Below, one piece after another: positions 54,335-63,573 of a stretch of DNA of 64,000 nt. Both the position numbers and the translations under genes were made by a program. Under the pieces are notes generated by a model, which saw nothing but the letters and a program-made list of their open reading frames with translations, ran no database searches and had not been told where the DNA came from. The stretch lies in assembly GCF_028745735.1 (NCBI RefSeq), contig NZ_JAQZSM010000021.1, positions 1 to 64,000 of the forward strand, written 5' to 3'. The DNA is from Roseinatronobacter alkalisoli. Its GTDB lineage: Bacteria > Pseudomonadota > Alphaproteobacteria > Rhodobacterales > Rhodobacteraceae. Each line of letters begins with the position of its first letter. Position 1 is the stretch's first letter.

Positions 54335-55716
54335 ACGAACACACAAACCTGTCGTTGGCGCAGATGGACCAGATGAGCCTGTTTCACCCTGTCACCTCGA
54401 TCAGCGATCTGCAAAAGAACGGCCCGTCCATTTATACCGCCGCCGAGGGCGTGACGATCACGCGCGACACGGGCGCAACGCTGCTGGACATGGGCGCGGG
54501 GCTTTGGTGCGTGAATGTGGGCTATGGCCGGAAAGAACTGGTGCAGGCCGGGGCCGAGGCAATGCAACAGCTTAGCTTCCAGCATTTCTTTGGCGGCGCG
54601 TCGGCGGAACCGACCATCCGTCTGGCCGACCGCCTGCTGGGCCTGTTTCGCGACACGGTGCCGGGATCGGACATGGCCCGGGTGTTCTTTGGCAACTCCG
54701 GTTCAGACGCCAATGACACTGCCGTCAAGCTGGTGAATTACTACAACAACCTGCGCGGCAAACCGGCCAAGAAAAAGATTATCGCGCGCGAAGGGGCCTA
54801 TCACGGCCTGACACTGGCATCCGGCAGTCTGACGGGCATCAAATCCTATCACACGGCTTTTGACATGCCGCTGGACAATGTGCTGCATACCAGTTGCCCG
54901 CATTATTTTGCCTTCGGCAAGGATGGCGAAAGTGAAGCGGCATATACTGACCGCCTGATCACTGAACTGGAAGACATGATCGCCTATGAGGGTGCAGACA
55001 CGATCGGGGCCTTCATCGCGGAGCCCGTCATGGGCACCGGCGGCGTGTTCCTGCCGCCCGAAGGGTATTTCGAAAAGCTGCAGGATGTTCTGGACCGCCA
55101 TGACATTTTGCTGATCGCGGATGAGGTCATCACTGGCTTTGGCCGGACCGGCAACTGGTTCGGGTCGGGCACATATGGCTTGCGTCCTGATATCGTGTCG
55201 CTGGCCAAGGGCCTGACCAGCGCCTATTTCCCGATGTCGGCATCGATCATTTCCACCCGGATGTGGGAGGTGTTTGAAAATGCATCCGACGAAATGGGCG
55301 TTGTCATGCACGGCTTTACCTATTCCGGCCACCCGGTGGGTGCCGCCATTGCACTGGCCAATCTTGACATCATGGAGCGTGAAAACCTGGCCGGTCGTTC
55401 CGCAACCCTTGGGCCGGTCCTGCTGGAGGCGCTGCGTACCCGCGTGGGTGACAGTCCCTTCGTTGGCGATATTCGCGGCATCGGCCTGATGGCGGCGGTC
55501 GAATTCACCGGTTTTCCGCAGGGCGCCGCCCCGCACAAGATTGTGGCCAGACACGCCACTGTGGCAGGCGTTCTGACACGGGCGCTGCCCTATCTGCCGG
55601 TTACGTCGTTTTCGCCGCCGCTTTCCGTCACCGAGGCCGAGATCATCGAGGCCGCAGATCGCTATGCGCGCGCCCTGAAAGCGGCAACACCGGAACTTGA
55701 GGCCCTGATGAAATGA
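54331..55716 (+). CDS. Class III PLP-dependent aminotransferase
   Basis: This 461-aa protein has [57 protein letters not shown], the cofactor Asp in [15 protein letters not shown] and the PLP lysine in [18 protein letters not shown]. The group covers omega-amino acid, diamine and beta-alanine type transaminases, often with pyruvate as acceptor. It overlaps both neighbours by four bases. A terminal amine of the pathway intermediate is the likely substrate. Confidence 0.9.
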   Translation: MNEHTNLSLAQMDQMSLFHPVTSISDLQKNGPSIYTAAEGVTITRDTGATLLDMGAGLWCVNVGYGRKELVQAGAEAMQQLSFQHFFGGASAEPTIRLADRLLGLFRDTVPGSDMARVFFGNSGSDANDTAVKLVNYYNNLRGKPAKKKIIAREGAYHGLTLASGSLTGIKSYHTAFDMPLDNVLHTSCPHYFAFGKDGESEAAYTDRLITELEDMIAYEGADTIGAFIAEPVMGTGGVFLPPEGYFEKLQDVLDRHDILLIADEVITGFGRTGNWFGSGTYGLRPDIVSLAKGLTSAYFPMSASIISTRMWEVFENASDEMGVVMHGFTYSGHPVGAAIALANLDIMERENLAGRSATLGPVLLEALRTRVGDSPFVGDIRGIGLMAAVEFTGFPQGAAPHKIVARHATVAGVLTRALPYLPVTSFSPPLSVTEAEIIEAADRYARALKAATPELEALMK

Positions 55717-56411
55717 AGATCGGCATTCTTCAGACCGGGCGAACCCCGGTTGAATTGCGCGCGAAACATGGCGATTATGACGACCTGTTTCGCGCGTTTT
55801 TGGCGGGGCAGGGGTTCACTTTCGAAACCTTCGCCGTGTTGGACGGGGTTCTGCCCGCCGGACCCAATGATGCGGATGGCTGGTTGATCACCGGGTCGCG
55901 CTTTGGTGTCTATGAAGGGCACCCATGGATTGCGCCGCTGGAATCGTTCCTGCGCGCGGTCTATGCCAAGGGCGTGCCGATCATTGGTGTCTGTTTCGGG
56001 CACCAGATTCTGGCGCAGGCGCTGGGTGGCAAGGTCGAAAAATTTTCGGGCGGCTGGTCGGTCGGGGCAACGCAGTATGACACCGACACCGGATCGAAGC
56101 GCATCATGGCATGGCATCAGGATCAGGTGACGCAGCCGCCAAAAGATGCGCGGGTTGCCGGACATACTGACTTTTGCGAAAACGCGATTCTGGTCTATGG
56201 TGACAAGGCGTTGACGATGCAGCCGCATCCGGAATTCACCCCTGAATTCATGGTCGATCTGCTGGATGCGCGCGGGGTGGTTCTGCCGCCCGAAACCGCT
56301 CAATCGGCACGAAAGGGAATGTCTGCGGAACTCGCAACGGAGGATATTGCCGATATGTTTGCTGAATTCCTTCGCCGACCAAGACCGGATGTGACGAATA
56401 ATGCACCCTGA
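55713..56411 (+). CDS. Class I glutamine amidotransferase-like hydrolase
   Basis: This 232-aa protein has the nucleophile Cys in [17 protein letters not shown] and the His-Glu pair in [11 protein letters not shown]. There is no synthetase domain, so it is a free-standing hydrolase such as PuuD, which releases glutamate from gamma-glutamyl amides. Its coupling to the aminotransferase, and the GS-like ligase in the divergent operon, support that role. It ends the plus operon; the GntR gene starts 166 bases on. Confidence 0.85.
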   Translation: MKIGILQTGRTPVELRAKHGDYDDLFRAFLAGQGFTFETFAVLDGVLPAGPNDADGWLITGSRFGVYEGHPWIAPLESFLRAVYAKGVPIIGVCFGHQILAQALGGKVEKFSGGWSVGATQYDTDTGSKRIMAWHQDQVTQPPKDARVAGHTDFCENAILVYGDKALTMQPHPEFTPEFMVDLLDARGVVLPPETAQSARKGMSAELATEDIADMFAEFLRRPRPDVTNNAP

Positions 56412-56577
56412 GAAATGGGGCTTCCGGTGCGGCGCAATATCAAATGGCGTCATGGCGCCTGATCATTTACCCTATGCTACATCATCAGTAGCTGGGTCGC
56501 ATTGAGATGAAGGTCTTAACGAAGCGCGTGGCAGTTTCACGTTGCGGCAAACCAGGTCTGAACTGCCTGTCCGGGGA

Positions 56578-57276
56578 ATGGAAAAACACTTGAAGAAGCA
56601 AGACCCGATCGGATTGTCCCCCGTGGAAATCCAGCCATTGCATGAAATCGTTTATGAGCGGTTGCGGCACGCGCTTATGTCTGGCCAGCTTGAACCCGGT
56701 CGCAAGCTGACATCGCGCAAGCTGGCCAAAGAGCTTGGAACCAGCGACATGCCTGTGCGCTCTGCCTTGCTGCGTTTGCAGGCGTTGCATGCGTTGGACC
56801 AGTTGCCCAACGGATCAATGGTTCTGCCTGCCATGACCCGCGAACGGTTTGACGATCTGATGATGACGCGGCTGATCTGCGAACCCGCCGCCACGCGCCG
56901 CGCCGTCGCGGCTCTGGACCGCGGCGGGTTGCTGAAGCTGCGTCAGGTTGCGGTTGCGCTGACCGCCGCTGCCGAGGATCAGGATATCGACGCCTATCTG
57001 CTGCACAATCACGACTTCAAATTCGGGATCTACACAGCCTGCGGTTCACCGTCACTGTTGTTCCTGATCGAAACGCTCTGGCTTCAGGTCGGGCCGTTCC
57101 TGCGCCAGTTCAGCGGCCAGTTCGACAATGACCTGCGCGGGATTTTGGAACTTGATTATCATGATGAGATTGTCAAACGTCTTGAAGACCGCGACGGGGA
57201 GGGGGCGGCCGAACTTCTGGCGCGCGACATCCGCGAAGGGCATGCCTATCTGATGGAAAACGCACGGTTCGAATAG
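56578..57276 (+). CDS. GntR family regulator, FCD type
   Basis: This 232-aa protein has a winged helix-turn-helix (YERLRHALMSGQLEPGRKLT, LAKELGTSDMPVRSALLRLQ) and an all-helical FCD effector domain with metal-binding candidates in LLHNHDFKFGIY and HDEIVKRLEDRDGEGAAELL. I start it at ATG 56,578; an open extension to a TTG at 56,542 is less likely. It sits in the middle of the genes that carry TGCGATCGCA sites and is the best candidate for their repressor. Confidence 0.87.
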   Translation: MEKHLKKQDPIGLSPVEIQPLHEIVYERLRHALMSGQLEPGRKLTSRKLAKELGTSDMPVRSALLRLQALHALDQLPNGSMVLPAMTRERFDDLMMTRLICEPAATRRAVAALDRGGLLKLRQVAVALTAAAEDQDIDAYLLHNHDFKFGIYTACGSPSLLFLIETLWLQVGPFLRQFSGQFDNDLRGILELDYHDEIVKRLEDRDGEGAAELLARDIREGHAYLMENARFE

Positions 57277-57288
57277 CGTCGGGCGTAT

Positions 57289-57318
57289 CTGTCCCGGGCT
57301 GAACACTGGTCGGGACAG
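57289..57318 (+). terminator. Hairpin after the GntR gene
   Basis: CTGTCCCG and CGGGACAG form an 8-bp stem with a 14-base loop starting 13 bases after the GntR stop. There is no T-run, so it may be a weak or factor-assisted terminator. Confidence 0.4.
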
Positions 57319-57448
57319 TGCCCATATCTTTGATGAGCCCATGTGCGAATAATGTGGGCCATAGGCGTGCCGTGCCCGCCAAAGCATGGTCACTCCAATT
57401 GAAATCACGTCAACCAGCAGGCACCGGGCAAGGCCCGGCCCGCAACGT

Positions 57449-57526
57449 TGTGGGACGGGTGCTTTGTGCGTGGTCCAAAATGTGATCGCAGATTCGTTCC
57501 GCAAGTTCTGCAGGCATCGTCCCACA
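57449..57526. other. Long-range inverted repeat in a non-coding gap
   Basis: TGTGGGACG (57,449-57,457) and CGTCCCACA (57,518-57,526) could pair across 60 bases. The loop contains TGTGATCGCA (57,481), a one-mismatch form of the operator. The surrounding gap 57,277-57,649 has no gene I can support. The repeat may be a structured leader, an operator pair or the scar of a small element. Confidence 0.3.
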
Positions 57527-57595
57527 TTTGCGCTGAAAATAACGACTTTTCCATAAAATGTATAGCATTTATCATTAAGACATCTAATTTACTTG

Positions 57596-57609
57596 ATTGC
57601 GATCGCAAT
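57596..57609. promoter_or_regulatory. Palindromic operator, copy 3 (ATTGCGATCGCAAT)
   Basis: This is the longest version, a perfect 14-bp palindrome 40 bases before the aldehyde dehydrogenase start in AT-rich DNA. It contains the same TGCGATCGCA core as the copies at 52,561 and 52,680. Position and symmetry suit a GntR-type repressor dimer. Confidence 0.7.
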
Positions 57610-57649
57610 ATTTTGTATCTCTTTCTCAAGAAATGACCGGAGGTGAAAG

Positions 57650-59080
57650 ATGCGCCTGGACAAGGCTTATATCGGCGGCGGGTGGCGCAACACCGAGGTT
57701 GTGGCAGAGCATGACATCATCAATCCCGCCACCGGCGCATCGATCGGCACCTTGGCCCTGAGTGGTGCGGCGGACGGCGCGCGTGCTGTCGTTGCGGCCC
57801 GCGAAGCGTTCGACGCATGGGCCGAAACCCCTGTGGCGGAACGCAAGGCGGTGCTGGAACGTGTCCTTGCCTGCTATGAGGCGCGCAAGGATGATCTGGC
57901 CGCCGCCATGACCACAGAGATGGGTGCGCCGGCAACAATGTCGGCTGCGGCGCAATACGGGGCAGGGCGCGGCCATCTGGCTGATTTCATCAACGCGATT
58001 GACAAGGTTCACTGGCTCAGCACACCTGATGTGGGCGACGGCACCGACCGGATCGCGATGGAGCCCATGGGCGTCGCGGTTCTGATTACCCCCTGGAACT
58101 GGCCGATGAACCAGATCACCCTGAAGGTGGGTGCGGCGCTGGCGGCGGGCTGTACGATGGTGCTTAAACCATCCGAACTTGCCCCCCTTTCGGCGCAGAT
58201 ATTCGCCGAAATCATGGATGCGGCCAAGGTTCCGGCTGGCGTGTTCAATATGGTCTTCGGCACCGGCCCGGATCTGGGCGAGGCTTTGGTACGCCACCCT
58301 GATGTGGCCACCGTGTCGCTGACCGGGTCCACCCGCGCGGGCGCTGCTGTCACCCATGCTGCCGCCGATGATATAAAGCGTGTCAGTCTGGAACTGGGCG
58401 GCAAGGGCGCGTGCCTTGTCTTTGCTGACGCCGATCCGGTTGCCGCCGGCCGGGAGACGGCGATTTCCATGTTTCGGAACACGGGCCAGTCCTGCAATGC
58501 ACCGTCGCGCATGCTGGTGGAACGCAGCGTCTATGATCAGGTCGTGGCAGCTGTGGCGGATGTGGCGCGTGGCCTTGTTACGGGCGATCCCGCCGATCCG
58601 GCGACCGAGATGGGCCCGCTTGCCAACCGCGCGCAGTTCGAGCGCGTCAAGGAATTTCTTGCCAAAGGCAAGCAGGAGGCGCGCCTTGTCACTGGTGGCG
58701 GCGCATCTGAGGATGGCGGTTTCTTCATTGAGCCGACTGTGTTCGCCGATGTGACCAACGACATGACCATTGCGCGCAAGGAAATTTTTGGCCCGGTCCT
58801 GTCCGTCATTCCTTTCGACACCGAAGCGGAGGCTATCGCGATAGCCAATGACAGCCCCTATGGCCTTGCCGCCTATCTGTGGACGCGTGATGGCGACCGG
58901 GCACGGCGGCTGGCGCGCAAGCTGCGCAGTGGCATGGTCCGGCTGAATGGCACCGATGTTCCGTTCGGTGCGCCCTTCGGCGGCTTTGGTCAGTCCGGGA
59001 TCGGCCGCGAAGGGGGTGTCTGGGGCATTGAGGAATTTCTGGAGGTTAAGGTCATCAGCGGCTGGCCAGATATGGCGTGA
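57650..59080 (+). CDS. NAD(P)-dependent aldehyde dehydrogenase
   Basis: This 476-aa protein has VAVLITPWNWPMNQITLKVG, the catalytic Glu in RVSLELGGKGACLVF, the catalytic Cys in MFRNTGQSCNAPSRMLVE, EIFGPVLSVIPFD, and PFGGFGQSGIGREGG. It is distinct from the aldehyde dehydrogenase at 50,302 and starts its own transcript behind operator copy 3, with AGGTGAAAG as ribosome site. It is followed by glyoxalase-fold and amidase genes. The aldehyde it oxidises is unknown. Confidence 0.92.
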   Translation: MRLDKAYIGGGWRNTEVVAEHDIINPATGASIGTLALSGAADGARAVVAAREAFDAWAETPVAERKAVLERVLACYEARKDDLAAAMTTEMGAPATMSAAAQYGAGRGHLADFINAIDKVHWLSTPDVGDGTDRIAMEPMGVAVLITPWNWPMNQITLKVGAALAAGCTMVLKPSELAPLSAQIFAEIMDAAKVPAGVFNMVFGTGPDLGEALVRHPDVATVSLTGSTRAGAAVTHAAADDIKRVSLELGGKGACLVFADADPVAAGRETAISMFRNTGQSCNAPSRMLVERSVYDQVVAAVADVARGLVTGDPADPATEMGPLANRAQFERVKEFLAKGKQEARLVTGGGASEDGGFFIEPTVFADVTNDMTIARKEIFGPVLSVIPFDTEAEAIAIANDSPYGLAAYLWTRDGDRARRLARKLRSGMVRLNGTDVPFGAPFGGFGQSGIGREGGVWGIEEFLEVKVISGWPDMA

Positions 59081-59195
59081 TTGCGGCTGAGAGAACGGGA
59101 CAATGAACACCGGCCCCGCGGTGCTGGTCGGATATATGGACGCAGGTATTGGTATCTTTCGGCGCAGGTCTTTGAAACAACGTAGGAAAAGCGAC

Positions 59196-59630
59196 ATGCA
59201 TTATCTGCACACCATGGTCCGTGTCACCGACATAGACGCATCGCTGAATTTCTACTGCACCTTGTTGGGTCTGCGCGAAACAGACCGGATCGTCAGCGAA
59301 GAAGGCCGCTACACCAATGTATTTCTGCGCGCCGAAGGGGATATGGACAGCGGGTGCGACGGGCCGGAACTGGAGCTGACCTTTAACTGGCATCCCGAGG
59401 ATTACACAGTCGGTCGCGGATTCGGGCATCTGTGCTTTGCGGTGGATGATATCTATGACACGTGCCAGCGTCTTAGCGATGGCGGCGTCACTATCAACCG
59501 CCCGCCGCGCGATGGTGTCATGGCCTTTGTGCGCTCTCCTGACGGGATTTCTATAGAGCTTATCCAGACCGGCGAAAGACTGCCCCCGCGCGAACCCTGG
59601 GCGTCGATGCCCAACACGGGCAGTTGGTGA
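59196..59630 (+). CDS. Glyoxalase/vicinal oxygen chelate protein
   Basis: This 144-aa protein matches lactoylglutathione lyase: MHYLHTMVRVTDIDASLNFY, CTLLGLRETDR, ELTFNWHPEDYTVGRGFGH and SPDGISIELIQTGERLPP, including the metal ligands H, E, H and E. It may detoxify a reactive ketoaldehyde made in the pathway. I use ATG 59,196 behind AGGAAAAGC; upstream in-frame codons are less likely. The amidase gene follows after 5 bases. Confidence 0.85.
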   Translation: MHYLHTMVRVTDIDASLNFYCTLLGLRETDRIVSEEGRYTNVFLRAEGDMDSGCDGPELELTFNWHPEDYTVGRGFGHLCFAVDDIYDTCQRLSDGGVTINRPPRDGVMAFVRSPDGISIELIQTGERLPPREPWASMPNTGSW

Positions 59631-59635
59631 CGATC

Positions 59636-61057
59636 ATGGCGGATCTTTTCAAACTCAGCGCCTTCGATCTGGTCGCAAAACTCAAATCCGGCGCGGTGGC
59701 CCCCACACAGGCCGTCGAAGCGGCGTTTGACCGGATTGCAGCGGTGGAAGATGACATCAGGGCATTGCCAACGCTGTGCAAGGATCGTGCCCTTGCCGCC
59801 GCCAGGCAGATAGAGGCAAGCGGCGATGCCCGCAAACATGACCCGACCTGGCTGGCGGGATTGCCCATTGCCGTCAAGGATCTGAACGATGTGGCCGGGG
59901 TGCGCACGACCTATGGATCGCCGATATTTGCCAACCATGTGCCGGACCGTTCCGACTATATGGTCGAGCGGCTGGAAGCCAATGGTGCGATCGTGATTGG
60001 CAAGTCGAACACGCCTGAATTCGGCGCGGGCGGCAATACGTTCAATCAGGTGTTCCCGCCCACTGTGACGCCCTGGGACACGCGGATGACGGCCAGCGGG
60101 TCATCGGGTGGGGCGGCTGCGGCACTGGCTGCGGGCGAGGTCTGGATGGCGACGGGATCAGATTACGGGGGTTCCCTGCGCACTCCGGCGGCATTTTGCG
60201 GAATTGTTGGCCTGCGCCCGTCGCCGGGCCGGGTGGCGAACGGGCCGAACCCGTTTCCTTTTGATACGATCGCGGTCGAGGGGCCGATGGCGCGCAATGT
60301 GCGCGACGTGGCGCTGATGCTTGACGCGATGGCGGGTATCCATCCCGGCGATCCCCTGTCCCTGCCAGCCCCCGCGCTGCCCTTTGCCGATGCCGCGCGG
60401 CCCGATGACCGCCCGCGCCGTGTTGCCTATAGCCGGGATCTGGGTGTTTCGCCGGTTCATAAGGACGTGGCGGATGCCTGCGACAGGGCGGTTGAACAGC
60501 TTGCCAGCGCAGGCTGGGAAATCACCGAGGATATTCCCGACTTCTCGAAGGCGATGGAGACATTCCACGCCATTCGCGCCGCGTATTTCGCCGCAGGCAA
60601 GTCCGAACTTGTGGCCGCGCACCGGGATATGTGGAAGCCTGACAATATCTGGAACACCGAACGCGGCCTAACCCAGTCCGGCATGGTTCTGGCAGAGGCG
60701 GAGCGCCAGCGCGGCATCCTGTTTCAGGCGATGGTTGCCTTCTTCGAAACGCATGATCTGTTGCTTGCGCCCTGCACCTGCATGCCGCCCTTCCCGGTCG
60801 GGATCAGCAGCCCCAGTGAACTGAACGGCTATATCTTCAAGGACTACATGGATTGGCTGCAACTGACCGCGATGCTGTCGATCACCTCCTGCCCGATCCT
60901 GTCGCTGCCTGTCGGGCTGACACCAGAGGGGCTGCCGGTCGGAATGCAGGTCTGCGGTCCGCCGCGTGGCGACCGTGGCGTAATCGCCGCCGCATTTCAG
61001 ATGGAAAAGCTACTCGGACTGGCAGGATCGGTCCCGATTGATCCGCGTAAATTCTAA
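59636..61057 (+). CDS. Amidase signature family hydrolase
   Basis: This 473-aa protein carries the Ser-cisSer-Lys triad: GLPIAVKDLNDVAGVRT (Lys), TASGSSGGAAAALAAG (cis-Ser) and GSDYGGSLRTPAAFCG (nucleophile Ser). It hydrolyses a carboxamide. It is probably co-transcribed with the aldehyde dehydrogenase and glyoxalase genes. ATG 59,636 is preferred over an upstream TTG. Its end overlaps the converging GntR gene by four bases. The substrate may be an amide intermediate of the same pathway; this is inference. Confidence 0.9.
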   Translation: MADLFKLSAFDLVAKLKSGAVAPTQAVEAAFDRIAAVEDDIRALPTLCKDRALAAARQIEASGDARKHDPTWLAGLPIAVKDLNDVAGVRTTYGSPIFANHVPDRSDYMVERLEANGAIVIGKSNTPEFGAGGNTFNQVFPPTVTPWDTRMTASGSSGGAAAALAAGEVWMATGSDYGGSLRTPAAFCGIVGLRPSPGRVANGPNPFPFDTIAVEGPMARNVRDVALMLDAMAGIHPGDPLSLPAPALPFADAARPDDRPRRVAYSRDLGVSPVHKDVADACDRAVEQLASAGWEITEDIPDFSKAMETFHAIRAAYFAAGKSELVAAHRDMWKPDNIWNTERGLTQSGMVLAEAERQRGILFQAMVAFFETHDLLLAPCTCMPPFPVGISSPSELNGYIFKDYMDWLQLTAMLSITSCPILSLPVGLTPEGLPVGMQVCGPPRGDRGVIAAAFQMEKLLGLAGSVPIDPRKF

Positions 61058-61755
61058 CCCGTGCTGGACATGATGTCATGAAAACTACGACGCAACCGAA
61101 CGACACTCAGCACGTTTTCACGGGCCTCCGACATATGGCGGCAGGTCAGTTCCACAGCCGCATCGACATCGCCGCGGCAAACCGCATCGACGATGGCGCG
61201 GTGATCGTCGCGCGCGGCGGCAAAGCTGTTCAGATTGGTGACATCCAGCCAGACATAGGCCTGGCACCGGTCCAGCACGCCGTCCAGCAAGCTGCACAGC
61301 AAGCTGTTGCCGCTGTGCCGCGCGATGATGCGGTGCAGGTCGATCCCGATCTGCATCTCGCGCAGGTCATCCTGCATCGTGCGGTCCGGCAGGGCGGCCA
61401 GCCGGTCGCATTCGTCAATGATCGCGCGCAGTTCTGCGCGTCCGGCGTCGTCAATTGCCTTCGTGGCCAGCTTCGTAGCCTCTGCTTCCAGCACGTCGCG
61501 AACGTCATACGCTTCGTTCACGGTGTCGATGTCGATGCGCATGACCGAATAGCCGTTGCGCGGGCGGGGCAGAACAAAACCGTCATGTTCAAGGCGGCTC
61601 AGCGCTTCTCGAACCGGTGTGCGGCTTACCTCAAGACGGTTCGCCAGATCTGCCTCGGAAACCCGCGATCCGGGCGACAGTTGCCCGGTTATGATCAGCA
61701 TCTTGATCGCCTCATAGGTCGTCTGTCGCAGGTTGCTGCGGTGCGAGTTGTTCAT
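61054..61755 (-). CDS. GntR family regulator, FCD type
   Basis: This 233-aa protein has a winged helix with AIKMLIITGQLSPGSRVSEA and LANRLEVSRTPVREALSRLE, then an FCD domain with DLHRIIARHSGNSLL and DDHRAIVDAVCRGDVDAAV, whose D/H residues would bind a metal. I start it at ATG 61,755. The frame is open upstream but lies antisense to the amidohydrolase gene. It is divergent from that gene and likely controls it through the TGTATACA site. Confidence 0.88.
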   Translation of the reverse strand: MNNSHRSNLRQTTYEAIKMLIITGQLSPGSRVSEADLANRLEVSRTPVREALSRLEHDGFVLPRPRNGYSVMRIDIDTVNEAYDVRDVLEAEATKLATKAIDDAGRAELRAIIDECDRLAALPDRTMQDDLREMQIGIDLHRIIARHSGNSLLCSLLDGVLDRCQAYVWLDVTNLNSFAAARDDHRAIVDAVCRGDVDAAVELTCRHMSEARENVLSVVRLRRSFHDIMSSTG

Positions 61756-61837
61756 CGGGCAATTTCTCTGCGGGTATTGAAAGAAGAAAGGCCTAACCCA
61801 GGACAATGCAGTTGACAAGTCCAACGTCGACAGAAAG

Positions 61838-61845
61838 TGTATACA
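61838..61845. promoter_or_regulatory. Palindrome TGTATACA in the GntR/amidohydrolase promoter
   Basis: This 8-bp palindrome lies between the divergent GntR and amidohydrolase genes. FCD-type GntR regulators commonly bind TGTATACA-like sites. It could also contain a -10 box, since TTGACA occurs at 61,812 although the spacing is too long for a standard promoter. Confidence 0.4.
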
Positions 61846-61908
61846 AAAAAGAATGCAAACAACAGGAGGAGTGGCGCAGGCTGGCTTTTGTCCCGGCGTC
61901 CGAACTGA

Positions 61909-63573
61909 ATGAACGCAGATCTTATCATTACCGGTGCATCCGCACTGACCATGGACCCCCAGAACCCCAAAGCAGCGGCGGTTGCCATTGCTGACGGGCG
62001 TATCATCGAGGTCGGAACGGATAATGCCGTCATGGCCCATGCCGGACCTGACACACGCATCGTCAAGGCAAATGGCGCGACATTGCTGCCGGGTTTCATA
62101 GAGGCGCATATGCATCTTTTCGGTGGCGGGGCGTCGCTGAAGCACCTGCTGCTGACGGGAACCAAGGGCTTTGACGCCATCTGCGAAAAGGTTCAGGCCC
62201 ATGCAAAGGCCCATCCCGATGCCAAGGTGATTTATGTGCAGGGTGTCGATTACGACATGCTCGATGGTCAGTCCTTTGACCGCCATATTCTGGACCGGAT
62301 GATTGCGGACCGCCCGCTTGCCTTTGTCGCCTTCGATTTCCATACCATGTGGGCCAATACGCGCCTGCTGGAAGACGTCGGGTTGCTGAAGGGCAAGCAA
62401 CTCGGGCCGGGCAATGAGATTGTTATGGGCGATGACGGGCTTGCCACCGGCGAGCTGCGCGAAGTCGAGGCGTTTGGCCCGGTAGACATTTATGCTGGTG
62501 AACAGCGCAGCGGTCTGGGTCTGGCCACAGGCGGCGAACCCGACCCGGCCCCCACAGAGCAGGAGCGCGCCAGGGACAAGGCCGATATTATGGCCGGCCT
62601 GAAATGGTGCGCCAGACATGGCATCACTTCGATCCACAACATGGACGGCAATCTTTACACGCTCGATCTGCTGAAAGAGATCGAGGCAGATGGCAATCTG
62701 ATCTGCCGGGTCAAGGTGCCCTTCCATTTCAAGAATTTCATGGGCCTTGAGATGCTGAACAAGGCATCAATGATGCATGAAACCTATCAGGGCGACTGGG
62801 TGAATTCCGGGATGGTCAAATGCTTCTGTGACGGTGTCATGGAAGGGTTCACAGGCTATCTGGTTGAGGATTACGCCGACAGGCCCGGCTATCACGGAGA
62901 GCCGCTTTTCACCGAAGAACAGATGACCGCAATGATGGTCGAAGCCGATCGCCGCGGGTTGCAGATTGCGGTGCATTCCTGTGGTGATGGCGCTGTCCGG
63001 CAGGTTCTGAACGGCTATGAAGCCGCGCAAAAGGCCAATGGTGCCCGCGATGCGCGCCACCGGGTCGAACATATCGAACTGATTCAGGAAAGCGATATTG
63101 CGCGTTTCAAGGAACTTGGCGCGATCGCGTCCATGCAACCGCCGCATCCGCCGGGTGCAATGGATTTTCCTGTCGAACCGGCCAAGACGCGGATCGGGCC
63201 GGATCGCTGGCATCTGGCCTATGCCTGGCGCCGGATGATCGATGCGGGTGCGCATGTGGTGTTTTCGTCCGATTGGCCAGTGGCGCGGATCGACGTGCTG
63301 GCGGGCATCCATGCGGCCCTGACCTGGGAACCGTGGGAGCCGCACCTGCCCAGACAGACCGTCACGCTGCATGAAGCGCTGGCAGGCTACACGATTGAGG
63401 GCGCATATGCAGAACACGCAGAAGACCGCAAGGGGCTGATCAAAAAAGGTTATCTGGCCGATTTTGTTCTGCTTTCCGGCGATATCGAAGCGACCCCTGT
63501 GACGGATATTCCCGGTCTGACGCCCGTAATGACAATCTGCGGTGGAAAGGTGACACATGAAACCGGAAACTGA
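61909..63573 (+). CDS. YtcJ-like amidohydrolase
   Basis: This 554-aa protein belongs to the metal-dependent amidohydrolases: [18 protein letters not shown] (HxH ligands), a [20 protein letters not shown] segment, [26 protein letters not shown] and [13 protein letters not shown] (catalytic Asp). Relatives hydrolyse N-acyl groups, cyclic amides or similar bonds. It starts at ATG 61,909 and overlaps the ABC ATPase start by 17 bases, so hydrolysis and uptake are probably linked. Confidence 0.88.
   Translation: MNADLIITGASALTMDPQNPKAAAVAIADGRIIEVGTDNAVMAHAGPDTRIVKANGATLLPGFIEAHMHLFGGGASLKHLLLTGTKGFDAICEKVQAHAKAHPDAKVIYVQGVDYDMLDGQSFDRHILDRMIADRPLAFVAFDFHTMWANTRLLEDVGLLKGKQLGPGNEIVMGDDGLATGELREVEAFGPVDIYAGEQRSGLGLATGGEPDPAPTEQERARDKADIMAGLKWCARHGITSIHNMDGNLYTLDLLKEIEADGNLICRVKVPFHFKNFMGLEMLNKASMMHETYQGDWVNSGMVKCFCDGVMEGFTGYLVEDYADRPGYHGEPLFTEEQMTAMMVEADRRGLQIAVHSCGDGAVRQVLNGYEAAQKANGARDARHRVEHIELIQESDIARFKELGAIASMQPPHPPGAMDFPVEPAKTRIGPDRWHLAYAWRRMIDAGAHVVFSSDWPVARIDVLAGIHAALTWEPWEPHLPRQTVTLHEALAGYTIEGAYAEHAEDRKGLIKKGYLADFVLLSGDIEATPVTDIPGLTPVMTICGGKVTHETGN

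Noticed and set aside
57052-57525. Minus-strand ORF of 157 codons behind the GntR gene
   Set aside because: It overlaps the end of the GntR gene on the other strand and shows no family features.
57626-59197. Minus-strand open frame of 523 codons
   Set aside because: It is antisense to an aldehyde dehydrogenase with all catalytic motifs and has no recognisable domain.
61756-62727. Upstream extension of the GntR frame to 557 codons
   Set aside because: It is antisense to the amidohydrolase. The winged helix begins right after the ATG at 61,755, as in the family.
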